Shown here: piece after piece, positions 1-7,441 of the stretch
Numbering within the stretch: the stretch's first letter is position 1
How the letters are laid out: each line of letters begins with the position of its first letter
Source: Spirochaetaceae bacterium
Lineage (GTDB): Bacteria; Spirochaetota; Spirochaetia; B11-G9
Length of the DNA stretch: 7,503 bases
Direction of reading: 5' to 3'
NCBI GenBank assembly: GCA_030600745.1
Contig: JAUVLL010000159.1
Location: 1-7,503, forward strand
Notes under the pieces: generated by a model
Told to the model about the DNA's origin: nothing
Databases searched by the model: none
Seen by the model: only the letters and a program-made list of their open reading frames with translations
Made by a program: the position numbers and the translations under genes

Positions 1-2715
1 AGATTCAAAAACGTTTATATAATTGCCCAGAAGGATAAATTCAGCACCGCCGTAAAGATCATCATCTACTATTATTTGTTGATCCTGATGCCTGAATATT
101 TTCTCTACATGAATAGCTCCACTAATTCCCTGCAGTGATAACCCTCCCAGTATCGGCAGGTCCGGAGCTGCTGCTGTGAAGAGATAGTCTGCTGCTGTTA
201 TTAATCGGATACCTTCTTCTTTTGGTGTATTAAACCCTCTGGGATTGTTCAAATGTGTCAGGTCATCTATTGTTGAGTAAGATAATCTTCCCGCTAATCT
301 AATTACCTGATGGTCTATCAGAGATGGCAGGTTTAACAGGTTTGTACTTTTGACAGCATACTGCTTTAGAAAATTCTGCGAAACAGGATTGTAGAGAACT
401 GTGGAAGATGTGATTTTTGATGGGGGAATCAGATCCATGGAACTTTTAATTTTAACTGCAGAAAATCCCATTCCATTTATTAGATAAGCATTGTTGCCGT
501 ATTCTGTATTGACCTTTGTATCCGGGGAAAAGAATGTAAAATCCTTATCCGATATGATACTGAAATTATCACGGATTCCTGAAAAAAAGCCAAAATAAGT
601 GGATTGTCCCAGCCTGTTTCTGCTAATTACCGGGAAGTTAAGTATCATTTGCTGTAAGGTTGTCTGCCCGGCATTGCTATTATTTGAAGCCTGTAAATAT
701 CCCTGCATTAAACTATAGTTCAGTTCAACCGGCCCCCAGTCGTAGGAAAAATCAAATGATGCTCCAGGCTGTAATGCTGCTGTATTCATTGTTACAGTCG
801 TATATACAATACTCTTACCCAGAATTGACTGGAAATAGCTTGCAAAGCCGGGACCCAAGATCCGGTTACTTTCATATAAGGGATCTATATAGAATGGAAC
901 AGGAGAAAAAACAATTAACTTTGGTGTATCTCTATATTTTTTATAAACCGGTTCATTCAGAATGAAATTATCAGGCTCACTTATTTCTTTATTCTGCATT
1001 TTTTGAATTGTAAAAAGTTCTGAGGAAACGATTTCCATTGTTTCTGTATAAGGAGCAGTTCTTAATGTGTAGCCCCTGTGAGAATATGTGGAGTAAACAA
1101 TATCATTACCAATAACAAGTCCCGAAAATACCCCTGCAGGATCTTTGTATATTTTTTTTACTGTTACAGTACCGCTTGTATCTATTTGATGCAGGTCTAT
1201 TTCATACAGAGCCGGGGAACCATCCATATCAGATACATAGACAATATTCCCATTCTTACGGAAGGTTGGGGCGTAATCATCTCCCGGAATATCAGAGCTG
1301 ATAGATTCCGGAATCTGGTTACTGTCCATAACCCATATACTCCGCCCGCTGTTATCCTGAATTGTAAATGCGATATTTTCCCCGTTTGTCGAGAAAACCG
1401 GGCTGAAAACGAAAGATTTTTCTTTTTCAAAGAGTGTTTTTATAGTTCCTGTTTCAATATCAACTTCAACAAGTCTTGTGTATTGACCGGATTTCTGAAC
1501 GGCAACAAGACGCAGCCCATCCGGAGACAAGGCTGGTTGTCTGAGGTGGGCGTTAAAAGTAATTTTTTTTGTTCGACTACCAATCCCGTCTAATATATAA
1601 AGATCGGATGCAGCACTTAATCCTGCAGGATGTTTGCCGCCAACTTCAAGAGCCGCAAAGGCAATAATGTTTCCCTCTTTTGATGCAGAAAAAGATCTAT
1701 AATCGGAAAGTCTTGTATTGATGAGAATAGTCTCCTTTCTGGTCTCCGGGTTAATCAGTACCAGCGCCGGTTCTTTATCTGCTGTATCCCGATATACTAT
1801 CCAGCCTTTATCGGATATGACTGGAAGATAGTAGTTTGATTCTTTATCAGGGGATAATAATCTGCCTTCAAGGGAAGTTATATTGGAATATTTCTCCTTT
1901 AATTCTGACTCCATAGCAGAAAAAATCTCACTGGTAGAGTTCCCTGTAATTTTTTTTACATAATGATTAAAACCCAGGAGTGGGAATTTTAAATAAGCTC
2001 TGTAAATTCTTACAAAAATATCATTTCCGTAAGTACGTGCCATGTAATCATTTATAATATATCCTGCAATATATATCCTGCTTAATGGAGGATGCCAGGT
2101 ACTATAGGCAGCCTGCTTCCAGGAAAAAAGTTTATCCTCGATAATTAGTGCCTTTGAATACATTTCAAAAAAGGGGTTATTCCCCCTTCCCCCGCCTGTA
2201 AGATCAGATTCGAGTTTTACAGCAATCCCTTCTATGGCCCAGCCCGGCATCAGACCACCGGGAATTGAAGAAACACTCTTTCCCATTACCCTGGACAGCT
2301 GATAAAATAGTCCTTCTTCTATGTTCATATTGACATAGTGTGTAAGCTCATGGGTTAAAAGAAATCTAAGCCAATTGTCAACTTTTGCACCAAAATCCGG
2401 AGTTGACGGGGGTGATACATACATATTTATATGGGGAGGTACCGGATAGTATGATCCATTGGCAGCATCTATCCTGTCGTGTACTACAATAATTATTTTT
2501 TCCGGGTATGAATTAAAAAAATCAGTTACAGATTTATATACGTCTTCGCAGAAATCCATTATTTCAATTACAGATTCGGTGCTTATCTCCTCATATATTA
2601 TTTTAAAATGTTCTGTCTCAGTTTCCAGCCAGCCTGAGTAGGGCTGTATAGATGATTCAGCAGTTAAAGTAATAAAAGAGTTAAAAAGAAAAAGGATTAA
2701 AAAAAATGGTTTCAC
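1..2715 (-). CDS. Secreted gluzincin (peptidase MA-like) with beta-propeller and probable outer-membrane barrel; C-terminus outside window
   Basis: The reading frame is open from a GTG at 2715 to the window edge, 905 codons without a stop. Residues 1-19 form a Sec signal peptide (MKPFFLILFLFNSF..., likely cut after LTA), which supports the GTG start although no Shine-Dalgarno is visible. HELTH at 122-126 supplies two zinc ligands and the catalytic Glu. WAIEGIAVKLE at 159-169 matches the peptidase MA pattern WxxEGxA, with E162 as likely third ligand. From about 290 to 565, roughly six blade-like units recur (for example SPDG at 397-400, NGENIAF, NGNIVYVSDMDG), typical of TolB/WD40-like propellers. 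From about 610 onward, alternating polar and hydrophobic strands rich in aromatics suggest an outer-membrane beta-barrel. The three-part architecture resembles large uncharacterised cell-envelope proteins; substrate and role are unknown. It is divergent from the MATE gene. The catalytic and propeller assignments are solid; the barrel is inferred. Confidence 0.85.
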   Translation of the reverse strand, partial: MKPFFLILFLFNSFITLTAESSIQPYSGWLETETEHFKIIYEEISTESVIEIMDFCEDVYKSVTDFFNSYPEKIIIVVHDRIDAANGSYYPVPPHINMYVSPPSTPDFGAKVDNWLRFLLTHELTHYVNMNIEEGLFYQLSRVMGKSVSSIPGGLMPGWAIEGIAVKLESDLTGGGRGNNPFFEMYSKALIIEDKLFSWKQAAYSTWHPPLSRIYIAGYIINDYMARTYGNDIFVRIYRAYLKFPLLGFNHYVKKITGNSTSEIFSAMESELKEKYSNITSLEGRLLSPDKESNYYLPVISDKGWIVYRDTADKEPALVLINPETRKETILINTRLSDYRSFSASKEGNIIAFAALEVGGKHPAGLSAASDLYILDGIGSRTKKITFNAHLRQPALSPDGLRLVAVQKSGQYTRLVEVDIETGTIKTLFEKEKSFVFSPVFSTNGENIAFTIQDNSGRSIWVMDSNQIPESISSDIPGDDYAPTFRKNGNIVYVSDMDGSPALYEIDLHQIDTSGTVTVKKIYKDPAGVFSGLVIGNDIVYSTYSHRGYTLRTAPYTETMEIVSSELFTIQKMQNKEISEPDNFILNEPVYKKYRDTPKLIVFSPVPFYIDPLYESNRILGPGFASYFQSILGKSIVYTTVTMNTAALQPGASFDFSYDWGPVELNYSLMQGYLQASNNSNAGQTTLQQMILNFPVISRNRLGQSTYFGFFSGIRDNFSIISDKDFTFFSPDTKVNTEYGNNAYLINGMGFSAVKIKSSMDLIPPSKITSSTVLYNPVSQNFLKQYAVKSTNLLNLPSLIDHQVIRLAGRLSYSTIDDLTHLNNPRGFNTPKEEGIRLITAADYLFTAAAPDLPILGGLSLQGISGAIHVEKIFRHQDQQIIVDDDLYGGAEFILLGNYINVFES

Positions 2716-2762
2716 TAAGTTCAGTATATAATAATTATTACTGATCGTATATATTCCCAAAT
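2716..2762. promoter_or_regulatory. Divergent promoter region between the peptidase and MATE genes
   Basis: This 47-bp AT-rich gap is the only space for promoters of both divergent genes. On the plus strand a perfect TATAAT lies at 2727-2732, which would place transcription start near 2739 and give a leader of about 24 nt before the MATE ATG. No recognisable -35 hexamer sits 16-18 bp upstream, but an A-rich tract (about 2676-2706) precedes it. The reverse strand of the same spot reads ATTATA, so the two promoters probably overlap. A perfect palindrome, AATAATTATT, occupies 2730-2739. Neither gene has a convincing Shine-Dalgarno in this gap. The assignment is an inference from composition and position. 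Confidence 0.4.
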
Positions 2763-4148
2763 ATGAATAAGTCTCAATTACCTGTTATTAGAATTTTTAG
2801 ACTGGGGCTACCTCTTTTTGCCGGTAACTTCTCTTTTTACCTGCTTCAACTTGCTGATACTATAATGGTTGGCAGACTTGGTACCAGTAGTCTTGCAGCA
2901 ATTGCAATGGCTGGTCTGTATACAGGGATACTCTTTACTTTTGTATGGCCTGTTCTTATAGGCACTCAAGCCATTTCTTCAAGAAGATTTGGAAAACAAC
3001 AATCTGAAAGTAATAAAGAAGAACAGGATAGATTGGCTGTAGAAACGGGGTTGTCTCTGGATAATGGCATTGTCGTAGGTATTTTTATGGGAGTTCTTGG
3101 ATTGATTTTTTCTTTTTCTGCAAAACCCATACTAACTATCCTTATAAAAGATCCGGAACTCCTCCCTTTATCATTACAGTATATTTCTATTTTCAGGTGG
3201 GTACTTCCATTTGCCGGTATTATGACATCCATGTCAGGTTTTCTTGGAGGAATAAACAAAACAAAAAATATTATGATATCCAATGTCGGGGGAAGCCTTC
3301 TAAATATTCTATTTAATTATATATTTATATTTGGCAAGCTGGGGTTTCCTGCTTTCGGGATCCGGGGTGCTGCGATAGGGACGGTTTTAGCCGGTTTCTG
3401 TCAGTTAACCTATCTTTTTACTGTACTATCCCTTGAAAAAAATATTAAATCTTATGAAGCTCTCCGTTTTAAGGTTATAGACCTGACTGTAATGAAAAAT
3501 ATGCTTAAAATTTTTCTACCTATTGCTGTGCAAAATATAGTTGCTCTTGCAGTTTTTCTTGTATACGAATCTATTATTGGTTACATAGGAACGATCTATC
3601 TGGCAGCGACCCATGTTATATTTTCAATTTTTCGAATAAATAAAACCCTGGTAGGGGGTTTTGCCCAGGGATCTGCTATTCTTGTGGGGAATTCTTTGGG
3701 TGCCGGGAAGAAGAATGATGCAGTAAAAATAGTCCATGGGTGTCAGAAAATAGCCTCTATTATTGGAACTGTTGTGGTTTTATCTGTAATTATTTTTCCG
3801 GAGTCCATAATGGGTATATTTGTAAAAGATACCCGGACTATAACAATTGGAGTAAAAGCCCTTTATTTTTTTGCAGTGTTCTTCTTTATCGAAGTAATGG
3901 GCTATTCATTTGAAATTATTTTTGGTGGAAATGGATGGGGGCGGTACGTGCTGTTCTCTGAATTTACAACTAATATAATTTTTATTATTGGTTTAACCCT
4001 GGTTCTTGTTTTTATTTTTAATGCAGGTATCTATGGTGCCTGGATTGGATTTGCATTTTATCAGGTTTTCCATGCGTTCATTTTGTTTGTTGGGTTTTTA
4101 TCAAAAAAATGGCTTCATATGGAATTGGAGAAAAGTGATCAATCATAA
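2763..4148 (+). CDS. MATE-family efflux transporter (NorM/DinF-like multidrug/cation antiporter)
   Basis: This is an intact 461-residue protein, the usual MATE length (about 440-470), with around 12 hydrophobic helices in two pseudo-symmetric lobes. The N-lobe opens with a family-typical segment at 12-40 (LGLPLFAG... ADTIMVGRLG); D32 corresponds in position to the helix-1 acidic residue that helps bind the coupling cation in NorM proteins. GTQA followed by RRFG at 67-77, GGINKTKN at 162-169 and the NILFNY...GIRGAAIGT stretch near 181-207 are conserved MATE landmarks. The C-lobe begins near FLPIAVQN (251-258) and contains GNSLGAGK at 309-316. Such proteins export cationic drugs or metabolites across the inner membrane using Na+ or H+ gradients; the substrate cannot be told from sequence. 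The ATG at 2763 is the only good start: an in-frame TGA lies at 2742-2744. It has no clear Shine-Dalgarno. It stands alone, divergent from the peptidase and convergent with the TRAP operon. Confidence 0.95.
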   Translation: MNKSQLPVIRIFRLGLPLFAGNFSFYLLQLADTIMVGRLGTSSLAAIAMAGLYTGILFTFVWPVLIGTQAISSRRFGKQQSESNKEEQDRLAVETGLSLDNGIVVGIFMGVLGLIFSFSAKPILTILIKDPELLPLSLQYISIFRWVLPFAGIMTSMSGFLGGINKTKNIMISNVGGSLLNILFNYIFIFGKLGFPAFGIRGAAIGTVLAGFCQLTYLFTVLSLEKNIKSYEALRFKVIDLTVMKNMLKIFLPIAVQNIVALAVFLVYESIIGYIGTIYLAATHVIFSIFRINKTLVGGFAQGSAILVGNSLGAGKKNDAVKIVHGCQKIASIIGTVVVLSVIIFPESIMGIFVKDTRTITIGVKALYFFAVFFFIEVMGYSFEIIFGGNGWGRYVLFSEFTTNIIFIIGLTLVLVFIFNAGIYGAWIGFAFYQVFHAFILFVGFLSKKWLHMELEKSDQS

Positions 4149-4174
4149 TTTCAGAGAAATCTATAGCAATAAAG

Positions 4175-4212
4175 GAGGTTGGTTAATTCTCCCTGATGAT
4201 CATTACCACCTC
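4175..4212. terminator. Possible bidirectional terminator hairpin between convergent genes
   Basis: GAGG (4175-4178) and TGGT (4180-4183) can pair with ACCA (4205-4208) and CCTC (4209-4212), an 8-bp stem with one bulged T and a 21-nt loop. On the plus strand it lies 26 nt after the MATE stop and is followed by AATTATTGTTTA; on the minus strand the flank reads CTTTATTGC. Both tails are only weakly U-rich and the loop is large, so this is a weak terminator candidate. Confidence 0.3.
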
Positions 4213-4230
4213 AATTATTGTTTACTACAT

Positions 4231-4260
4231 GCCGGGCAGGAAGCTTGCTTCCGACCAGGC
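4231..4260. repeat. GC-rich imperfect inverted repeat
   Basis: The core GGAAG-CTTG-CTTCC (4239-4252) is a perfect 5-bp stem with a four-base loop. Outer pairs GCC/GGC (4231-4233 with 4258-4260) and GG/CC (4235-4236 with 4255-4256) extend it imperfectly. By count 21 of 30 bases are G or C, in an otherwise AT-rich gap. No T run follows on either strand, so it is not a standard intrinsic terminator. It could be a Rho-independent termination aid, an mRNA 3'-end stabiliser or a copy of a dispersed repeat. Confidence 0.45.
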
Positions 4261-4306
4261 CGCGTCTCTACATAATGTGATACCATAAGGATTTCATTGA
4301 TGGCCC

Positions 4307-5854
4307 TTATGCTGTCTGTTCTGCTTTTCTTCTGGGCATCTGCATAAGATAAATCACACCATATACCGTTATGGCTATCAGTGATGCAATAACTCCGTTT
4401 GTTTTAATAAGATTCCCAATAAGATGGGGCCTGAGCAGTGTAAAGGCAATCAGTGCTAGAAGTATTCCCTCGTACCACTTGTTTTTCTGTGTAAAATAAC
4501 CCTGAGTAAATGCTGCAAAGGCAAACATTGCAATAACACTTGTTAAAAATATCCACATTACCTGCCATATATTGGTTATTCCAATTAAAAGAAGATCGGT
4601 ATTAAAAATAAACATAAAAGGAAGGATTGCTGTTCTTATATCGTAGGTAAAACCCTGAATACCTGTTTTAATAGGATCTGACTTGGCTATTGCAGCGGCC
4701 GCAAAGGCGGCTAATCCTACAGGCGGTGTGTCATCTGCAAGAATACCAAAGAAAAAAACAAATAGATGTGCAGCAATAAGAGGGAATACAAATCCATTCT
4801 GCGCACCAAGTGTAACAATAACAGGAGCAGTAAGAGAGGCCATTACAATGTAGTTTGCAGTTGTTGGCAGTCCCATTCCCAGAATAAGGCTTGCAATTGC
4901 TGTTATTATAAGAATAAGATAAAAGTTTCCACCGGAAAGAACTTCAATTACTTCTGTAATAATTCCACCCAGTCCTAAAGTAACAACCCCTACAATGATT
5001 CCGGCAGAAGCAACAGCTACTCCGATTCCCATCATATTTTTCGCACCTGCAATAAGAGCTTCACCAATCTGGTAAATACTTTTTTTAACAGCATCAGCTC
5101 TTGTCATATTATGGTGTTTTGCGGTAATAACATTTTGAACAGGTATAATAATTGCAAGAGCTACAATTGCTCTGAAAGCTGCTAACTGAGCTGAATGACG
5201 CAGTACTACCAGTTCAAATATTAAAAATAATAATGGAATTGTAAAATGAATTCCTCTTATAAAAGTAGGTCCAAATTTTGGAAGTTCATCTCTTGGAACA
5301 CCTTTCAAACCTAATTTTGACGCTTCCAGGTGCGTTATATACATAAGGGCGATGTAGGAAACTACTGCAGGTACAAAAGCCGCCTTAATAACCTCGAAAT
5401 ATTCCAGATTACAGTATTCTGCAATAATAAATGCTGCGGCACCCATTATTGGTGGCATAAGCTGACCATTTGTGCTGCATGCAACTTCTACAGCTCCGGC
5501 TTTATAATCAGGATAACCTACGCTTTTCATAAGAGGTATTGTAAAGGTTCCTGTTGTAACTGTATTTGCAATACTTGAACCCGATACCATACCTGTTAAA
5601 CCGCTTGCAAGAACTGCTGCTTTTGCAGGCCCGCCTTTAAATCCTCCCAATAGAGAAAAGGCCAGGTCAACAAAATATTTTCCTGCTCCTGCCTTATCCA
5701 GCATTGCTCCAAAAAGTACAAAAAGAAAAACTATCTGGGCGGATACATCCAGAGGTACTCCATATATACCTTCTGTGGACATAGTAATCTGCCCAATAAA
5801 TCTATTGATTGAGACACCTTTGAATGCAAAAACGGCCGGCATATAAGGACCCAA
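4307..5854 (-). CDS. TRAP transporter fused permease, 12TM (DctM-like) portion, separated from its N-terminus by a frameshift
   Basis: This frame encodes the large subunit domain of a TAXI-type TRAP 4TM/12TM fusion permease, which imports substrate from the periplasmic receptor using an ion gradient. Counting from the TTG at 5854 there are 515 residues, but homology clearly continues upstream in the same frame to about 5947 (LLVILLLEAARRALGPALP and on), 30 further codons with no usable start. Family landmarks are SGSSIANTVTTG (91-102), GMGLPTTANY (326-335) and ILADDTPPVG (371-380), the last a hallmark of the fused class. Around 12 or more hydrophobic helices follow one another to the C-terminus. 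No Shine-Dalgarno precedes the TTG or the ATG at 5842, so independent translation is unlikely. Restoring one base joins it to the 5938-6369 frame and gives 687 residues, normal for the family. Identity is certain; whether this copy is functional is not. Confidence 0.9.
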   Translation of the reverse strand: MGPYMPAVFAFKGVSINRFIGQITMSTEGIYGVPLDVSAQIVFLFVLFGAMLDKAGAGKYFVDLAFSLLGGFKGGPAKAAVLASGLTGMVSGSSIANTVTTGTFTIPLMKSVGYPDYKAGAVEVACSTNGQLMPPIMGAAAFIIAEYCNLEYFEVIKAAFVPAVVSYIALMYITHLEASKLGLKGVPRDELPKFGPTFIRGIHFTIPLLFLIFELVVLRHSAQLAAFRAIVALAIIIPVQNVITAKHHNMTRADAVKKSIYQIGEALIAGAKNMMGIGVAVASAGIIVGVVTLGLGGIITEVIEVLSGGNFYLILIITAIASLILGMGLPTTANYIVMASLTAPVIVTLGAQNGFVFPLIAAHLFVFFFGILADDTPPVGLAAFAAAAIAKSDPIKTGIQGFTYDIRTAILPFMFIFNTDLLLIGITNIWQVMWIFLTSVIAMFAFAAFTQGYFTQKNKWYEGILLALIAFTLLRPHLIGNLIKTNGVIASLIAITVYGVIYLMQMPRRKAEQTA

Positions 5855-5935
5855 AAAGCTGTAAAGTATAAATACTGTTGCTACTGTAGGTAAGGCAGGA
5901 CCCAGTGCTCTGCGGGCGGCCTCCAGAAGTAAAAT

Positions 5936-5948
5936 TACTAATAAAAAC
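5936..5948 (-). other. Frameshift site inside TRAP permease helix 4
   Basis: On the minus strand the upstream frame reads GGT TTT TAT TAG and stops at 5938. The downstream frame reads TTT TTA TTA GTA ATT across the same bases. Five T (A5 at 5943-5947 on the plus strand) are present; six would give an uninterrupted DLVIG-F-LLVILLLEAARR, as expected for this family. This is therefore a one-base deletion relative to the ancestral frame, or a -1 slip. Confidence 0.85.
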
Positions 5949-6369
5949 CAATTACTAAATCTCTGGTAATTGGAGCACCCTGTCTGGTGCTTATTCCCAA
6001 AAAGTCCAACATAAGGTACAGGGCAAAAAGGGCTGCTGCAATTACAGTTGCGTAATCCAGAATAGTGTAACGATCTTTATGAGCAAAATAGTTTAAAAAT
6101 CTGCTTTTCTTCGGCTTTTTAAATACCGGATGTGTCAGGAACACAAGGCTGATAGCAAAGGCTAGATGAATTGCTCTAACATAAGTAGAATCCATCAGAA
6201 GCCATGATGCAATAGATAGCTGAAAGAGCGACCAGGTTAAAGCAAGCACCGGAACAATCCATCCGGACCATCCCGTTACGTGTCTGGTTCCTCCTTCAGC
6301 TTCTTCAGCTATCTTCTGAGCTTCCCTGATATCTCTTTCAAATTCTTCCTGATCTTTGTTGAGTTCCAT
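5938..6369 (-). CDS. TRAP transporter fused permease, N-terminal 4TM (DctQ-like) portion, cut short by a frameshift
   Basis: These 143 codons encode the N-terminal part of the TAXI-type fusion permease. Residues 1-30 are hydrophilic and charge-rich (MELNKDQEEF...) and should be cytoplasmic. Helices follow at about 34-58, 62-82 and 101-123; the second carries the family-typical VRAIHLAFAISLVFLTHP. A fourth helix starts near 137 (DLVIGF) and is cut by TAG; its second half continues in the -1 frame. The start is well supported: AGGAGA (6381-6376) lies 6 nt before the ATG. The gene is second in the operon, 78 nt behind the solute receptor and after a strong hairpin. Alone this fragment would lack part of its fourth helix and its partner domain. 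A separate DctQ subunit is unlikely, because the missing sequence is present directly downstream. Confidence 0.9.
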   Translation of the reverse strand: MELNKDQEEFERDIREAQKIAEEAEGGTRHVTGWSGWIVPVLALTWSLFQLSIASWLLMDSTYVRAIHLAFAISLVFLTHPVFKKPKKSRFLNYFAHKDRYTILDYATVIAAALFALYLMLDFLGISTRQGAPITRDLVIGFY

Positions 6370-6390
6370 ATTATCTCTCCTGATAGTACT

Positions 6391-6424
6391 TTAATAAAAA
6401 CCGGTATCTCAAAAGAGATACCGG
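6391..6424 (-). terminator. Intrinsic-terminator-like hairpin between TAXI receptor and permease genes
   Basis: On the minus strand CCGGTATCTC-TTTT-GAGATACCGG forms a perfect 10-bp stem with a four-base loop (6424-6401), followed immediately by TTTTTATTAA (6400-6391). This has the form of a Rho-independent terminator. It begins 23 nt after the receptor stop codon and ends before the permease Shine-Dalgarno. Because the permease follows in the same direction with no visible promoter of its own, it probably works as a leaky terminator or 3'-end stabiliser that raises receptor over permease levels. Confidence 0.85.
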
Positions 6425-6447
6425 CATGAAGTTGAGAAATAAAGATC

Positions 6448-7437
6448 TTATTTTAGACCAACTTCCTTGAAATATTTCATAGCACCATCATGAATAGGAG
6501 CTGTCAAACCTTCAAGCATACTTTCTTTTGTTAATGTTCCGAAAGCAGGATGAAGAGCTTTAAAATCTTCCAGATTTTCAAAAACTTCTTTTGTTACTGC
6601 ATATACAACATCATCAGATACATTTGCAGATGTACAGAAAGTAGCTTTTACGCCATAGGTATTGGTATTTGTAGTATTAGCTGCATTTGGATAGTATTCT
6701 GCAGGAATGTAGGACTTTGCGTAGTAGGAGTATTTAGCAAGAAGATCATCAACATTTTCGATAGGAATAAATTTAACCTTTCGCTTTCCTGCTGTTGCTT
6801 CTTTAAAAGATCCGCTTGGATGTCCTACAGTGTAGAAATAAGCATCAATTCTTCCGTCCTGAAGCATTTTTGCAGCTTCGGAAGCCTTAAGGCCTTCTGC
6901 CTGAATATCTGTTTCCCAGTTAATTCCGGCATTTTCAAGAGCATCTATAGCATTTCCTCTGTTCCCTGATCCGGGATTACCAATATTTACAACTTTGCCC
7001 CGAAGGTCATCAATTGTATTGATACCGGCATCAACGGCTGCCATAAGTGTTATAGATTCAGGGTGCAGTGAAAAAACTGCTCGTAAATCTTTCTGAGGGC
7101 CTTTGTCTGCCCAATCCTTTGTTCCTTCCCATGCCTGTGCCTGCCTGTCGGACTGAACCATACCAAACTCAAGGTCACCAGCTAAAATTGCATTTACATT
7201 GAATACAGATCCGCCAGTTGATTCAACTGTAACTTTAAGATTGTATTCGTCATACTTTTTATTTACCATTTTACTGATAGCTCCACCAGCAGGGTAATAA
7301 ACACCGCTAACTCCACCGGTTCCAATAGTTGCAAACAGTCTCTGTGGAGCAGCAACACCTACACAAGCACCTCCAGCACTTACATTCATTGTAATCGCCA
7401 GCATCATAATCAGGCAGATCAATAAACGTTTTTTCAT
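6448..7437 (-). CDS. TAXI-family TRAP transporter solute-binding protein
   Basis: This is a 329-residue periplasmic receptor of the TAXI (TRAP-associated extracytoplasmic immunogenic, NMT1-like) family, of normal length. Residues 1 to about 21 form a Sec signal peptide (MKKRLLICLIMMLAITMNVSA). A cysteine at 25 (GGAC) is not in a canonical lipobox, so lipid anchoring is possible but unsupported. The mature start TIGTGGVSGVYYPAGG (37-52) is the TAXI signature. Further landmarks are VESTGGSVFN (71-80), LEFGMVQSD (89-97), NIGNPGSGNRG (151-161) and IDAYFYTVGHPSGS (187-200), which line the ligand cleft in this fold. Characterised relatives bind glutamate/glutamine or 2-oxoacids; the ligand here cannot be assigned. 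An upstream in-frame GTG at 7464 is rejected because the Shine-Dalgarno GGAGGT lies between it and the ATG at 7437. It is the first gene of the operon and partner of the fused permease downstream. Confidence 0.93.
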   Translation of the reverse strand: MKKRLLICLIMMLAITMNVSAGGACVGVAAPQRLFATIGTGGVSGVYYPAGGAISKMVNKKYDEYNLKVTVESTGGSVFNVNAILAGDLEFGMVQSDRQAQAWEGTKDWADKGPQKDLRAVFSLHPESITLMAAVDAGINTIDDLRGKVVNIGNPGSGNRGNAIDALENAGINWETDIQAEGLKASEAAKMLQDGRIDAYFYTVGHPSGSFKEATAGKRKVKFIPIENVDDLLAKYSYYAKSYIPAEYYPNAANTTNTNTYGVKATFCTSANVSDDVVYAVTKEVFENLEDFKALHPAFGTLTKESMLEGLTAPIHDGAMKYFKEVGLK

Positions 7438-7441
7438 ATTT

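Larger units (their letters stand above)
4149..4306. other. Convergent intergenic region; no gene seen, several small hairpins
   Basis: This 158-bp gap separates the 3' ends of the MATE gene and the TRAP permease. I see no supportable gene. It holds three potential stem-loops: 4175-4212, 4231-4260 and 4284-4311, the last reaching over the permease stop codon (7-bp stem CATAAGG/CCTTATG, 14-nt loop). A strong Shine-Dalgarno-like AAAGGAGG at 4171-4178 has no start codon at a usable distance. The obvious role is transcription termination for both convergent genes. Confidence 0.6.

Noticed and set aside
660..1593. Plus-strand open frames of 101 and 171 codons
   Set aside because: They lie fully opposite the large peptidase/propeller gene, have low-complexity Cys/Tyr/Asn-rich translations and no recognisable domain; they are antisense shadows.
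2056..2081. Near-tandem duplication of aatatatcctgc within the peptidase gene
   Set aside because: It encodes RIYIAGYII in a continuous helix-like stretch of the peptidase domain, and the AT-rich codons explain the similarity; no functional repeat is implied.
4171..4178. Orphan AAAGGAGG, a perfect Shine-Dalgarno
   Set aside because: No start codon at a usable distance opens a frame of any length; the TTG directly after it stops within six codons.
4183..4212. Minus-strand mini-ORF (MIIREN) preceded by GAGGTGG
   Set aside because: The Shine-Dalgarno and ATG spacing look good, but six codons in a hairpin region after an operon end cannot be supported as a gene; AT-rich spacer easily gives this by chance.
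4006..4275. 89-codon plus-strand frame spanning the MATE 3' end and the intergenic gap
   Set aside because: Most of it overlaps the MATE gene in another frame, it has no Shine-Dalgarno at its start, and the translation resembles nothing known.
6550..6969. 139-codon plus-strand frame
   Set aside because: It is antisense to the TAXI receptor, which has clear family motifs; the Cys/Ile-rich translation is a shadow.
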